In this document: in pieces, positions 9,515-18,416 of the stretch
How positions within the stretch are numbered: position 1 is the first letter of the stretch
Layout: each line of letters begins with the position of its first letter
DNA from: Massilia aurea
GTDB lineage: Bacteria; Pseudomonadota; Gammaproteobacteria; Burkholderiales; Burkholderiaceae_D
Reading direction: 5' to 3'
NCBI RefSeq assembly: GCF_024753205.1
Contig: NZ_JANUGZ010000002.1
Coordinates: 1-64,000 of the forward strand
DNA: 64,000 bases
Made by a program: the position numbers and the translations under genes
The notes under the pieces: generated by a model
Told to the model about the DNA's origin: nothing
The model's input: only the letters and a program-made list of their open reading frames with translations
Database searches by the model: none

Positions 9515-10561
9515 ATGGCAGTATCCGGCGCGGCATCTGGCTTCAATTACGGCTCCGACAATTCGGGCCTGGTGTGGGGATTCCTGATCGACCCGGGCGC
9601 AACCGCCGCGCCTGGCGCCGTGCCTACCGCTGTGCCCATCGGCGCAGCCGACGCCCTGCGCTGGATGGCCGCGCCGCAGCCGGGCCAGTTCATCTGGCTG
9701 CACTTCAACCTGTCGAACACGGCCAGCGAGCGCTGGTTGCGCCAGCACGCCGGCCTGGCCGACGAGTTCTATGCCACGCTGCACCAGGGTTCGCGCTCGA
9801 CCCGTATCGAGATCGCCGATAACGCGCTGATCGCCGTCGTCAACGATGTGCTGCATGGCTTTTCGCTCGACAGTGCCGAGATCTCGACCCTGTGGGCCCA
9901 CGTCACGCCGCATGCTGTCATCAGCGCCCGCCGCAAGCCGCTGGCGTCGATCGAGCGTCTGCGCCAGGACGTCTTGCAGGGCGCGCCGCTGCGCTCGTCG
10001 AGCGAGCTGCTCGTGCACCTGCTGCGCGACCAGGCCGACGTGCTGGTGAACATCGTGCGCGATGCAGTGGCACGCGTCGACACCATCGAAGACCGCCTGC
10101 TGGCCGGACGCCTGACACGTCAGCGCGAAGACCTGGGCGCCTTGCGGCGCGTGCTGGTGCGGCTGCAGCGCCTGCTGGCGCCGGAACCGGCCGCGCTGTT
10201 CCGGCTGCTGCAGCGCCCGCCGGTCTGGGTCGATGGCGACGATCGGCAAGACCTGCGTCAGGCCACCGAAGAATTCACCGTGGTGCTGAGCGACCTGGCC
10301 GCGCTGCAGGAACGCATCAAGCTGCTGCAGGAAGAAATTGCCGCGCGCGTCAACGAAGACAACGCGCGCAGCCTGTACCTGCTCACGATCGTCACGGTGA
10401 TGGCGCTGCCGATCAATCTGATCGCGGGCCTGCTCGGCATGAACGTGGGCGGCGTGCCGCTGGCCGAAAACGGTCATGGGTTCTGGATCGTGTGCGGTCT
10501 GATCGCGACCTTCACCACGGTGGCGGCCTGGTTGCTGCTGCGCCTGCAACGCAACACATGA
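9515..10561 (+). CDS. zntB: CorA/ZntB-family divalent cation transporter
   Basis: The ATG at 9515 gives 348 residues, the usual ZntB length; upstream ATGs in frame lack homology-like sequence. The cytoplasmic funnel (1-285) contains LVWGFLID and WLHFNLSN and long helices. Two membrane helices (about 290-310 and 322-345) flank the pore motif GMNVGG. ZntB-type CorA proteins move Zn or other divalent cations across the inner membrane. A second metal-handling gene so near the CDF/MerR pair is notable, although there is no shared promoter. Confidence 0.88.
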   Translation: MAVSGAASGFNYGSDNSGLVWGFLIDPGATAAPGAVPTAVPIGAADALRWMAAPQPGQFIWLHFNLSNTASERWLRQHAGLADEFYATLHQGSRSTRIEIADNALIAVVNDVLHGFSLDSAEISTLWAHVTPHAVISARRKPLASIERLRQDVLQGAPLRSSSELLVHLLRDQADVLVNIVRDAVARVDTIEDRLLAGRLTRQREDLGALRRVLVRLQRLLAPEPAALFRLLQRPPVWVDGDDRQDLRQATEEFTVVLSDLAALQERIKLLQEEIAARVNEDNARSLYLLTIVTVMALPINLIAGLLGMNVGGVPLAENGHGFWIVCGLIATFTTVAAWLLLRLQRNT

Positions 10562-10621
10562 TTGCCGCGCGCCATTGGTCTTGCGCATGGTACAGCCAGC
10601 CCGTATCGTGTCTGTTCGTAC

Positions 10622-13471
10622 ATGCCACCATCGAACCCCTTGAATTCACCTTTCAGCTTCCTGGTCGGCGGCGGCGAGATGGGCGCCCTCATGCGCGCCT
10701 ACGACTGGCAAGCCACCCCGCTGGGGCCGCCCGACACCTGGCCCATGGCGCTCAGGACCATCGTCCGGCTCATGTTGTCCAGCAATCACCCGATGCTCAT
10801 CTGGTGGGGCGACGAGCTGATCCAGCTCTACAACGACAGCTACCGCCAGACCCTCGGTCATGAACGCCATCCGTCCGCGCTGGGCCAGCCTGGCCGGGTC
10901 TGCTGGGCCGAAGCCTGGGACCTGATCGGCGCCGAGATCGAGCACATCATGTCTGGCGGGCGCGGCGCCTGGCACGACGACCGGCTGATTCCCCTCACCC
11001 GCCATGGCCGGCGCGAAGACCTCTGGTGGACCTATGGCTGCAGCCCGATCGAGGACGAGGACGGCGTGCGCGGCGTGCTTGTCATCGTCAATGACGTCAC
11101 GCACAACCATTTGCTGCGCCAGCGCCTCGAGCAAACCCACCACGTGCTGTTCGACACGATGGACGAAGGCTTCGGCATGATCGAGATGATCGACGATGCC
11201 AACGGCAAGGCAGTTGATTATCTGTTCGTCGAAGCCAACCCCGCGTTTGCCCGCCACACGGGTCTGGTCGACAGTGTCGGCCAGACCGCGCGCGAGCTGG
11301 TGCCCGGCATCGAACAAAGCTGGATCGACATCTACGACGACATCGCCCGCAGCGGCGTGCCACGCCGCTTCGAGCAGGGCTCCGAAGCGATGGGGCGCTG
11401 GTTCACCGTCTACGCCAGCCGCATTGCGCACCCGACCCGGCGCCGTGTGGCGCTGCTGTTTACCGACATCAGCAACCAGAAGAACGCCGAGCGCGCCCTG
11501 CAGGCAAGCGAAGCGGCCGCGCGCACCGCCCTCGCCCAGGCCGAGGCCGACCGGCGGCGCCTCGATGCGCTGCTCAGCTCCGCACCCGTGGGGATTGTCT
11601 ACGCCGACGCCCGGGGCGCGCTCTCGTCGGCCAACCCGATGATGCACGTGCTGTGGGGCGAGCACCCGATGACCACCAGCCCCGAAGGTTACGCCGACTG
11701 GCGCGGCTGGTGGGCCGACGGTTCGCAGCGCCATGGCCAGCAGGTCCAGGCCCGCGACTGGTCGCTGGTGCGCGCGCTGCGCGGCGAGCAGGTCGATGCC
11801 GACTTTGTCGAGATCGAACCGTTCGGCCGGCCGCATGAGCGGCATACCCTGCTCACCCGGGCCGCACCAATTCTCGACGATGCCGGCAATATCACCGGCG
11901 CCGTGGCCGTGTCGATGGACATGACGGCGCAGGTGCAGGTCCAGCGCGCGCTGCGCGAGAGCGAAAACAAGTTCCGCACGATGACCGAAGCGATGCCGCA
12001 GATGGTGTGGTCGGGCCTGCCCGATGGCACCAATGATTACGCAAACGGGCGCTGGTGCGAATTCACGGGGATGTCGAGCCAGGCGCTGGCCGGCAGCGGC
12101 TGGACCCGCGCCATCCATCCCGACGACTTGTCGGCGCTGCGGGCGCAGTGGATGGCCAGCCTGGCCAGCGGCGCGCTGTTCGAGATCGAGCACCGGCTGC
12201 GCCACCACAACGGCGACTACCGGTGGGTGCTCAACCGCGCGTTGCCGGTGCGCGACGAGGCCGGCGCCATCATCCGCTGGATGGGCACGGTCACCGACAT
12301 GCACGACCACCGGCTGGCCGCTGAAGAGCTCAAGGCGGCCAATGCACGCAAGGATGAGTTCCTGGCGATGCTTGCGCATGAGCTGCGCAATCCGCTCGCG
12401 CCGATCAGCACCGCCGCCCAGATGCTCAAGCTCTCGGGTGTCGATCCGAAACGCACGGCGCATGCGGCCGACGTGATCGGCCGCCAGGTGCGGCACATGG
12501 TTGAACTGGTGGACGATCTGCTCGACGTCTCGCGCGTCACGCGCGGCCTGGTCGAACTCGAGCGCCTGCCGGTCGATCTCAAGACTGTCATCCACAGCGC
12601 CATCGAACAGGCGCGCCCGCTCATCGAAAAAAAGGGCCACACGCTCGCCACGCGCCTGGGCGCGGCAAACGTCACCGTCACGGGCGACCGCAAGCGGCTG
12701 GTGCAGGTCATGACCAACCTATTGGGCAACGCGGCCAAGTACACGCCGGATGGCGGCGAGATCACCGTGTTTGCCCAAGCCGACGCTGCTACCGATTGCG
12801 TGACCCTGTCGGTCAGGGACAACGGGATCGGCATCGACGCCAGCCTGCTGCCCGACATCTTCGAGCTGTTCACGCAGGCCCGGCGCACGCCCGACCGGGC
12901 GCAGGGCGGACTGGGCCTGGGGCTGGCCCTGGTGCGCAGCATGGTGACGCTGCACGGCGGCAGGGTCGAGGCGCACAGCGACGGCCCCGGCCAGGGCAGC
13001 TGCTTTGCCGTCACCTTGCCGCTCGGCCCGGGCGGGGCCGGCCCCGCCGCCGCCACGCGCGAAGACCGCGCGCTGGCTTCGCACACGGCGCTGCGCGTCA
13101 TGATTGTCGACGACAACCGCGACGCTGCCGAGTCGCTGGGCATGGTGCTCGCGGCCGTGGGCCACACGGTGCAGGTCGAGGAGTCGCCGCAGGGCGCTCT
13201 GCGGCGGGCCGAATCTGCGGCATTCGATGTCTGCCTGCTCGATATCGGCCTGCCCGACATGGACGGCTACCAGCTTGCGCGCCGGCTGCGGGCCGCGCCG
13301 CGCCTGGCAGACGCAGTCTTGGTGGCACTCAGCGGCTATGGGCAACCGCAGGACCTGGCTGCGTCGCAGGCTGCCGGGTTTTCGCGGCATCTGGTCAAGC
13401 CGGTCGACATTCCCTACCTGCTGGCGCTGCTCGACACACTGGCGCCGGACCCGGGAGCCATGCCGGCTTGA
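10622..13471 (+). CDS. PAS-PAS-PAS hybrid histidine kinase with receiver
   Basis: The chosen start (MPPSNPLNSPF) gives 949 residues; an in-frame ATG exists at 10562. There is no membrane segment, so it senses in the cytoplasm. The N-terminal domain (about 12-155) begins GGGEMGALMRAYDWQATPLG, a pattern seen at the head of many PAS hybrid kinases. At least two further PAS domains follow (about 175-430 and 440-570, with YRWVLNRALPVRDE). The kinase core has the H box at H586 (AHELRNPLAP), the N box NLLGNAAKYTP near 699, and the G boxes DNGIGID and GLGLGLAL. The C-terminal receiver (about 821-945) has D874 in LLDIGLPDMDGY. It likely feeds a phosphorelay with the adjacent kinases; the ligand is unknown. 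Confidence 0.88.
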   Translation: MPPSNPLNSPFSFLVGGGEMGALMRAYDWQATPLGPPDTWPMALRTIVRLMLSSNHPMLIWWGDELIQLYNDSYRQTLGHERHPSALGQPGRVCWAEAWDLIGAEIEHIMSGGRGAWHDDRLIPLTRHGRREDLWWTYGCSPIEDEDGVRGVLVIVNDVTHNHLLRQRLEQTHHVLFDTMDEGFGMIEMIDDANGKAVDYLFVEANPAFARHTGLVDSVGQTARELVPGIEQSWIDIYDDIARSGVPRRFEQGSEAMGRWFTVYASRIAHPTRRRVALLFTDISNQKNAERALQASEAAARTALAQAEADRRRLDALLSSAPVGIVYADARGALSSANPMMHVLWGEHPMTTSPEGYADWRGWWADGSQRHGQQVQARDWSLVRALRGEQVDADFVEIEPFGRPHERHTLLTRAAPILDDAGNITGAVAVSMDMTAQVQVQRALRESENKFRTMTEAMPQMVWSGLPDGTNDYANGRWCEFTGMSSQALAGSGWTRAIHPDDLSALRAQWMASLASGALFEIEHRLRHHNGDYRWVLNRALPVRDEAGAIIRWMGTVTDMHDHRLAAEELKAANARKDEFLAMLAHELRNPLAPISTAAQMLKLSGVDPKRTAHAADVIGRQVRHMVELVDDLLDVSRVTRGLVELERLPVDLKTVIHSAIEQARPLIEKKGHTLATRLGAANVTVTGDRKRLVQVMTNLLGNAAKYTPDGGEITVFAQADAATDCVTLSVRDNGIGIDASLLPDIFELFTQARRTPDRAQGGLGLGLALVRSMVTLHGGRVEAHSDGPGQGSCFAVTLPLGPGGAGPAAATREDRALASHTALRVMIVDDNRDAAESLGMVLAAVGHTVQVEESPQGALRRAESAAFDVCLLDIGLPDMDGYQLARRLRAAPRLADAVLVALSGYGQPQDLAASQAAGFSRHLVKPVDIPYLLALLDTLAPDPGAMPA

Positions 13472-13556
13472 CCACAATCGTACGGCATGTGTCCGTGCCC
13501 CGGCGTAAGATGGCCGGACGTCAAGACACACGCCACCATCGAAGGGACAGCATCCA

Positions 13557-14735
13557 GTGAGTTTCGCCACCGACCAGCAAGCCGGTTCCGACCACCTGTC
13601 GGCCAATGCACAGCGGATGCTGGGCCTGCGCGGGGCCGTTTTCGCGACATGGGAAGCACGCGTGCGCGAACGCGTCGCTCAGGCGCGCAATGTGCAGCAT
13701 CCGATCCTGATCGATACGCTGCCGCTGTTCTACGACAACATCGTCCAGAGCATCAGCCCCGACTACCCGCGCACCTCCGCCGTCGACGGCACCACGGTCG
13801 CGGCCGAGCATGGCGGCGAGCGCGCGCGCATCACGTCGTACGATCACACGGCGCTGATCGAGGAGTACCAGATCTTCCGCTGGGCGATCTTCGATGTGGT
13901 CCACCGCGAACAGGTCATGCTCGATCACCGCGAAGTCCACACGATCCATTCATCGATCGATTCCGGCATCCAGGAAGCCGTGGAAGCGTTCTCGCTGGTG
14001 CACAGCGGCTTCCGGGAACGCTTCGCTGCAGCGCTGACACACGATATGCGCGGCCCGCTGGGCGCCACGGTCACTGCGCTCGAACTCATCCTGCGCAGCA
14101 ACGACCTTGACCAGATCAAGAAGGTGGCCGGCAAGGCGCTGGCCAATACCCGGCGCATGAGCAGCATGGTCGACGAATTGCTCGATACGATGGCGTTTCA
14201 CAGTGGCGAGACCATTCCGCTGACCATCACGACCTTTCCGATGGACGAACTCGTGGCCGAGGTGCTGGCCGACGCACGGACCGCGCACGGGTCGCGTTTC
14301 GAGCTGCACGCGCATCCTGTCGATGGCTGGTGGGATCGCCAGGTGTTCAGGCGGGCGATCGAGAATCTGGTGTCCAATGCCGTGAAATACGGGGCGCCTG
14401 ACACGCCGATCAGCATCAAGGTCGACCAGCTCCACGAACGCCTGCTGGTGTCGGTACACAACGACGGTCCGCCGATTCCGCCACACGAGCAGGAATGCAT
14501 TTTCCAGATGTACCGCCGTGCCGAGCTGGCCCAGCGCGGCGATCCGCAAGGCTGGGGCATCGGCCTGCCCTATGTGCGCGCCGTGGCCGAAAGCCATGGC
14601 GGCAGTATCGGCCTGGACAGTAGCAATGACCGTGGGACGACGTTCTTCATCAATATCCCGATTGATGGACGACCCCATGCCGGGTCACGTACACTGGTTG
14701 CCGGACAGGCGCCGGGAGCAGCGACGATCGACTGA
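13557..14735 (+). CDS. Soluble sensor histidine kinase
   Basis: The start codon is GTG with AAGGGA upstream; the product is 392 residues with no membrane helix. The first 150 residues form a helical sensory region of the RsbR/RsbT-co-antagonist style (WEARVRERVAQ, YQIFRWAIFDVV). The kinase core carries H162 in AALTHDMRGPLGA, an N box in ENLVSNAVKYG, and the GWGIGLPYVRAVAESHGG lid region. The G1 box is altered to VHNDGPPIPP, a form common in this subgroup. It follows the hybrid kinase by 85 bases and may use the next HTH-receiver protein as output. Confidence 0.85.
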   Translation: MSFATDQQAGSDHLSANAQRMLGLRGAVFATWEARVRERVAQARNVQHPILIDTLPLFYDNIVQSISPDYPRTSAVDGTTVAAEHGGERARITSYDHTALIEEYQIFRWAIFDVVHREQVMLDHREVHTIHSSIDSGIQEAVEAFSLVHSGFRERFAAALTHDMRGPLGATVTALELILRSNDLDQIKKVAGKALANTRRMSSMVDELLDTMAFHSGETIPLTITTFPMDELVAEVLADARTAHGSRFELHAHPVDGWWDRQVFRRAIENLVSNAVKYGAPDTPISIKVDQLHERLLVSVHNDGPPIPPHEQECIFQMYRRAELAQRGDPQGWGIGLPYVRAVAESHGGSIGLDSSNDRGTTFFINIPIDGRPHAGSRTLVAGQAPGAATID

Positions 14736-14786
14736 ATCATTGCCGGGCCTGGCCGGCACGTCACAACCATCTCCAGGAGAACCCGC

Positions 14787-15332
14787 ATGCCTCATGACAT
14801 CACGCTGCGCACCCTTTCGCATGCCGACGTCCGCGCCTGCAGCGGGCAACTGGCCGATGTCCTGATCGATTGCGTCGAAGGCGGCGCATCGGTCAGCTTC
14901 ATGCTGCCGCTGTCTCGCACGACAGCGCTGGACTACTGGCATGACATAGCAGGCGGCGTGGAGCGCGGCGAGCGTACGCTGATCGTGGCGCAGGACAGGG
15001 CTGGCATTCTTGGCACCGTCCAGCTGATCACCGCCATGCCGGACAACCAGCAACATCGTGCTGATGTGGCCAAGCTGCTGGTGCGGCGCCAGGCACGCGG
15101 CGTGGGCATCGGCCGACGGTTGATGGAGGCAGTCGAAAAAGCTGCGCGTACGCAAGGGCGCAGCGTGCTGGTACTCGACACGGCTGACAGCACGGCCGAA
15201 CGCCTGTATGCACGGTCGGGCTGGCAGCGCGTCGGTAGCGTCCCTGATTTCGCCTGTTTGCCCGACGGCCCGCTGTGTGCAACCACCTTCTTCTACAAGC
15301 ACTGCGGGCCTGCCAGCGCGATTGAGCGCTGA
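14787..15332 (+). CDS. GNAT-family N-acetyltransferase
   Basis: An AGGAG site eight bases before the ATG supports the start. The 181-residue protein has the GNAT acetyl-CoA loop VRRQARGVGIGRRLMEAVE (motif A, R/QxxGxG) and LVLDTADSTAERLYARSGW (motif B). The substrate cannot be told; relatives acetylate small amines or antibiotics. It lies 50 bases after the kinase gene and may be co-transcribed with it. Confidence 0.85.
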   Translation: MPHDITLRTLSHADVRACSGQLADVLIDCVEGGASVSFMLPLSRTTALDYWHDIAGGVERGERTLIVAQDRAGILGTVQLITAMPDNQQHRADVAKLLVRRQARGVGIGRRLMEAVEKAARTQGRSVLVLDTADSTAERLYARSGWQRVGSVPDFACLPDGPLCATTFFYKHCGPASAIER

Positions 15333-15373
15333 TCCGTCGTGCGCCGGTACGATACAATACGAGCAATTAAAAC

Positions 15374-15394
15374 GAATTCAATGAATTCTCATTG
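15374..15394 (+). promoter_or_regulatory. Nested palindromes upstream of the HTH-receiver gene
   Basis: Two GAATTC sites (15374-15379 and 15383-15388) lie three bases apart. A perfect six-base inverted repeat CAATGA/TCATTG (15379-15384 and 15389-15394) overlaps them. The block is 30 bases before the GTG start in an AT-rich spacer. It is a reasonable operator candidate, perhaps for the HTH protein itself. Confidence 0.4.
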
Positions 15395-15423
15395 AGGCGA
15401 CGGATAGTGCGGGAGCGGTTCAG

Positions 15424-16038
15424 GTGGTAACCAAGCAAAGTGCAGTAACGTCCGACGAGGTATGCACCACGCAGGTGGCGGCGCAGATGCTCGGCGTCTC
15501 GGTGTCGCTGGTGCAGCAGCTGGTGGAAACAGGCGTGCTGGATGCCTGGAAGACCCAAGGCGGGCACCGCCGGATTCCGATCAAGGCTGTACTGGACTAC
15601 AAGCACAAGCTGGCGGGCAGCATGGGGCGTGACGCCGGCGGACGCGCGACTATCCTCGTGATCGAGGATAACGCCATCCAGCGCGCCCTGTACCAGCGCC
15701 AGTTTGCTGCGTGGGACTTGCCAGCGGACTTTATCTTTTGCGAAAACGGCTACCAGGCGCTCCTGCAGATCGCCCGCCGCCCGCCTGACATCCTGCTGGC
15801 CGATATCGTCATGGAAGGCATCGACGGCTTCGAAGTGGTGCGCACCGTCATGACCGACCCGGAACTGGCGGACGTCAGCATTGCCATTCTGTCGGGGCTG
15901 CCTGCCGACGAGCTCGCCGCCCGCGGCGGCGTCCCGGAGGGTGTCGTGTTCTTCCCCAAACCGATCAATTATGACGAGCTGCGCGGCTACCTGCGGGCGA
16001 GCGTCGCGCAGCGCGCCCGCAAGCCCGGGCCAATGTAG
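15424..16038 (+). CDS. Excisionase-type HTH plus receiver-domain regulator
   Basis: The GTG start has GGGAG upstream; the product is 204 residues. Residues 12-62 form a MerR/excisionase-like winged helix (TTQVAAQMLGVSVSLVQQL, WKTQGGHRRIP). Residues 72-200 form a CheY-like receiver (ILVIEDNAIQRALYQRQ, phospho-acceptor D127 in LLADIVMEGIDGF, a threonine/serine switch in ILSG, and the lysine in FPKPIN). The order HTH then receiver is opposite to the usual response regulator. It is the only DNA-binding output protein in this signalling block and may be the partner of the nearby kinases. I know of no named family member. Confidence 0.82.
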   Translation: MVTKQSAVTSDEVCTTQVAAQMLGVSVSLVQQLVETGVLDAWKTQGGHRRIPIKAVLDYKHKLAGSMGRDAGGRATILVIEDNAIQRALYQRQFAAWDLPADFIFCENGYQALLQIARRPPDILLADIVMEGIDGFEVVRTVMTDPELADVSIAILSGLPADELAARGGVPEGVVFFPKPINYDELRGYLRASVAQRARKPGPM

Positions 16039-16229
16039 CGCTCCCCTGCCGCGCCAGCAATCACCATATTCAATACTTTAATTTCAAATAAATTAAATTA
16101 ACGAATTTAAAGGTTTTGATGTAGACTCATTGCCTGCCAGACGAGCCGGCTCGAGTGCGTCATCCGCCGTCCCCATGCCATACGCCGATCCCCTCGCAGG
16201 CTACCGACCAATTCCAACGGAGGGTGCGG

Positions 16230-18356
16230 GTGAGCGCGGATACATTGATGAACGACGTGCCACGGTGGCAGCACCTGCAGCGTCTGCAGCGTCTGGACAC
16301 GCGCACCGTCAGCGCCATGATCTGCGCGGGCCTGGTGCTGCTGCTCACACTCGCGCTGGCCGGTTCAGCCTGGGTATTGCACTTTCGCGAGATCGACGAC
16401 TGGGCCAGCGATCTCGACAACCTGACGCTGGCGCTGGCCGAAAGCACGGCGCAATCGATGGCCTCGTCCAGCCTGGCGCTCGACAGCATCCTCGCTGCGC
16501 TGCCGGCCGACGACGGCGATCCGGCGCTGGGGAGCGAGGCGCTCCATCGCACCATGAGCGACAAGATCAGCGGCCTGCCCCAGGTGGCCGTGGCCAGCAT
16601 CATCGGCGCCGACGGCGCGCTGCTCAGTTCCACACGCGTCTGGCCAACGCCCGCCATCAACTTGGCCGAGCGCGATTATTTCGTCTATCACCGCGCGCAC
16701 CGCGACCCCGCCCCCTACGTCAGCCGTCCGGTACGCAACAAGATCAACGGGGCCTGGACGTTTTACCTGAGCCGCCGTCGCGAAACGCCCGATGGCCGCT
16801 TCGCGGGCGTGGCGGTGGTGGGCATCTCGTGCGCCTCGTTCACCGACTTCTTTCGCTCCGTCAGCCCGAACCAGCAGGCGGCGATCTCGCTGTTGTCGAG
16901 CGAGAAGGTTCTGCTGGCCTCCTGGCCGCAGCGTGACGCCTTGATGGGACTGCCGCCGGCCGACGCTGCCACGAATGCCGAGGCACGCATGGTGGCGCAG
17001 CGCCCCGTACGCAATTACCCGCTGGTCATCGAAGCATCCGTGCCCCAGGCGCTGCTGACCGGCGACTGGTGGCGCAATCTGCGTCCACTGGGCGCCATTG
17101 CGATGACCGGCATGCTGGGCGTGGCGCTGGCCTTTGCCACGGTGCTGCGCATCGTCCGCCAGCGCGAACGGGATGCGGTCGAGGCGCTTGCGCTCAAGGC
17201 CCAGGCCGATGCGGCCAACCAGGCAAAGTCGCGTTTCCTGGCGATGATGAGCCACGAGATCCGCACCCCGATGAACGGGATCGTCGGCATGTCCGAACTG
17301 CTGTTCGGCGCCGGGCTGCCGGCGCCGCTGGACACGTATGCACGCACCGTCCACCAGAGCGTGCTCGAACTGCTGCGCACCATCAACGATATCCTCGACT
17401 TCTCGAAGGTCGAGTCCGGCAACCTGGAACTGCTGCCGCAGGCGTTCGATCCAATGCGCCATGCCGCGCAGCGGGTCGACTCGTACCGCATGAGCGCAGA
17501 ACGCAAGCGCCTGGCGATCGTGCTGCGTTCGGGCGTGCTGCCACCGGCCGTCATGGCCGACCCCGACCGCATCGGCCAGGTGCTGGGCAATTTGCTCAGC
17601 AACGCAATCAAGTTCACCCCGGTTGGCGGCGGCCCGGTCGAACTGACCGTGGTGGCGCGGCGAGATCCAGATACGCGCGGCGGGTGGCTGCTGCTGTACC
17701 AGGTGAGCGATCACGGCATCGGCATCGATCCGGCTGCGCAGGCACGCCTGTTCCAGCCATTCAGCCAGGCCGACAACACCATCAGCCGCGTGTACGGCGG
17801 CACCGGCCTGGGACTGGCTATCTGCCGCCGCCTGGCCGACCTGATGGGTGGCAGTATCGACCTGGTCCCGCGCACCGGGGCCGGCGCCTGTTTTCGTCTG
17901 GTCGTCCCGTGCAGCCTGGCGCCGGCGCCGGCGCCCGACACCGTCGGCGCATCGGGTCTGCGGGTGACCGTGGGAACGCCGCGCGTGCTCGTCGTCGAGG
18001 ACACCGAGATCAACCGCGAACTGCTGCGCATCCTGCTTGAAAAACTTGGTTGCCGGGTCGACGAAGCGGTGAATGGTGCGGTCGCGCTGGCAGCGCTGGA
18101 GACCAGCACTTATGATTTGGTGCTGATGGACTGCATGATGCCGGTACTCGACGGCTACGAAGCCTGCCGCCAGCTGCGCCAGCGTGAACAAGCCACCGGC
18201 GCCCCGCGCATGGCCGTGGTGGCGCTCACTGCCAGTGCCATCGACGGCGACCGTGAACGCTGCCTGGCAGCCGGCATGGACGATTACCTGAGCAAGCCGT
18301 TCACGGCGGAGCAGCTTGGCGACCTCGTGCGGCGCTGGACACAGCCGGTCCGCTGA
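16230..18356 (+). CDS. Membrane hybrid histidine kinase, Cache sensor
   Basis: The GTG at 16230 is preferred because CGGAGGG lies six bases before it; ATG at 16248 is an alternative. The 708-residue protein has an N-terminal membrane helix (about 29-52), and a periplasmic PDC/Cache-type sensor (about 55-285, with the [10 protein letters not shown] and [10 protein letters not shown] motifs of that fold). A second helix lies near 290-310. The kinase core has H342 ([12 protein letters not shown]), the N box [11 protein letters not shown] and G boxes DHGIGID and GTGLGLAI. The receiver has D634 ([12 protein letters not shown]) and the lysine in LSKPF. It probably senses a small periplasmic ligand such as an organic or amino acid. 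Confidence 0.88.
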   Translation: MSADTLMNDVPRWQHLQRLQRLDTRTVSAMICAGLVLLLTLALAGSAWVLHFREIDDWASDLDNLTLALAESTAQSMASSSLALDSILAALPADDGDPALGSEALHRTMSDKISGLPQVAVASIIGADGALLSSTRVWPTPAINLAERDYFVYHRAHRDPAPYVSRPVRNKINGAWTFYLSRRRETPDGRFAGVAVVGISCASFTDFFRSVSPNQQAAISLLSSEKVLLASWPQRDALMGLPPADAATNAEARMVAQRPVRNYPLVIEASVPQALLTGDWWRNLRPLGAIAMTGMLGVALAFATVLRIVRQRERDAVEALALKAQADAANQAKSRFLAMMSHEIRTPMNGIVGMSELLFGAGLPAPLDTYARTVHQSVLELLRTINDILDFSKVESGNLELLPQAFDPMRHAAQRVDSYRMSAERKRLAIVLRSGVLPPAVMADPDRIGQVLGNLLSNAIKFTPVGGGPVELTVVARRDPDTRGGWLLLYQVSDHGIGIDPAAQARLFQPFSQADNTISRVYGGTGLGLAICRRLADLMGGSIDLVPRTGAGACFRLVVPCSLAPAPAPDTVGASGLRVTVGTPRVLVVEDTEINRELLRILLEKLGCRVDEAVNGAVALAALETSTYDLVLMDCMMPVLDGYEACRQLRQREQATGAPRMAVVALTASAIDGDRERCLAAGMDDYLSKPFTAEQLGDLVRRWTQPVR

Positions 18357-18416
18357 CGGGGCGCGGCCAGACGCTGCCCGCCCTGCCCGGCTTGTCGACG
18401 GCCAGCGGCCCGGTGA

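Noticed and set aside
10646..12640. 664-codon minus-strand frame opposite the PAS hybrid kinase
   Set aside because: The plus strand encodes continuous PAS and kinase motifs. The minus reading is His/Arg/Val-rich, typical of an antisense shadow.
15322..15358. Sigma70 promoter TTGAGC...TACAAT before the HTH-receiver gene
   Set aside because: The two hexamers are 25 bases apart, too far for a normal promoter; only the -10-like element is plausible.
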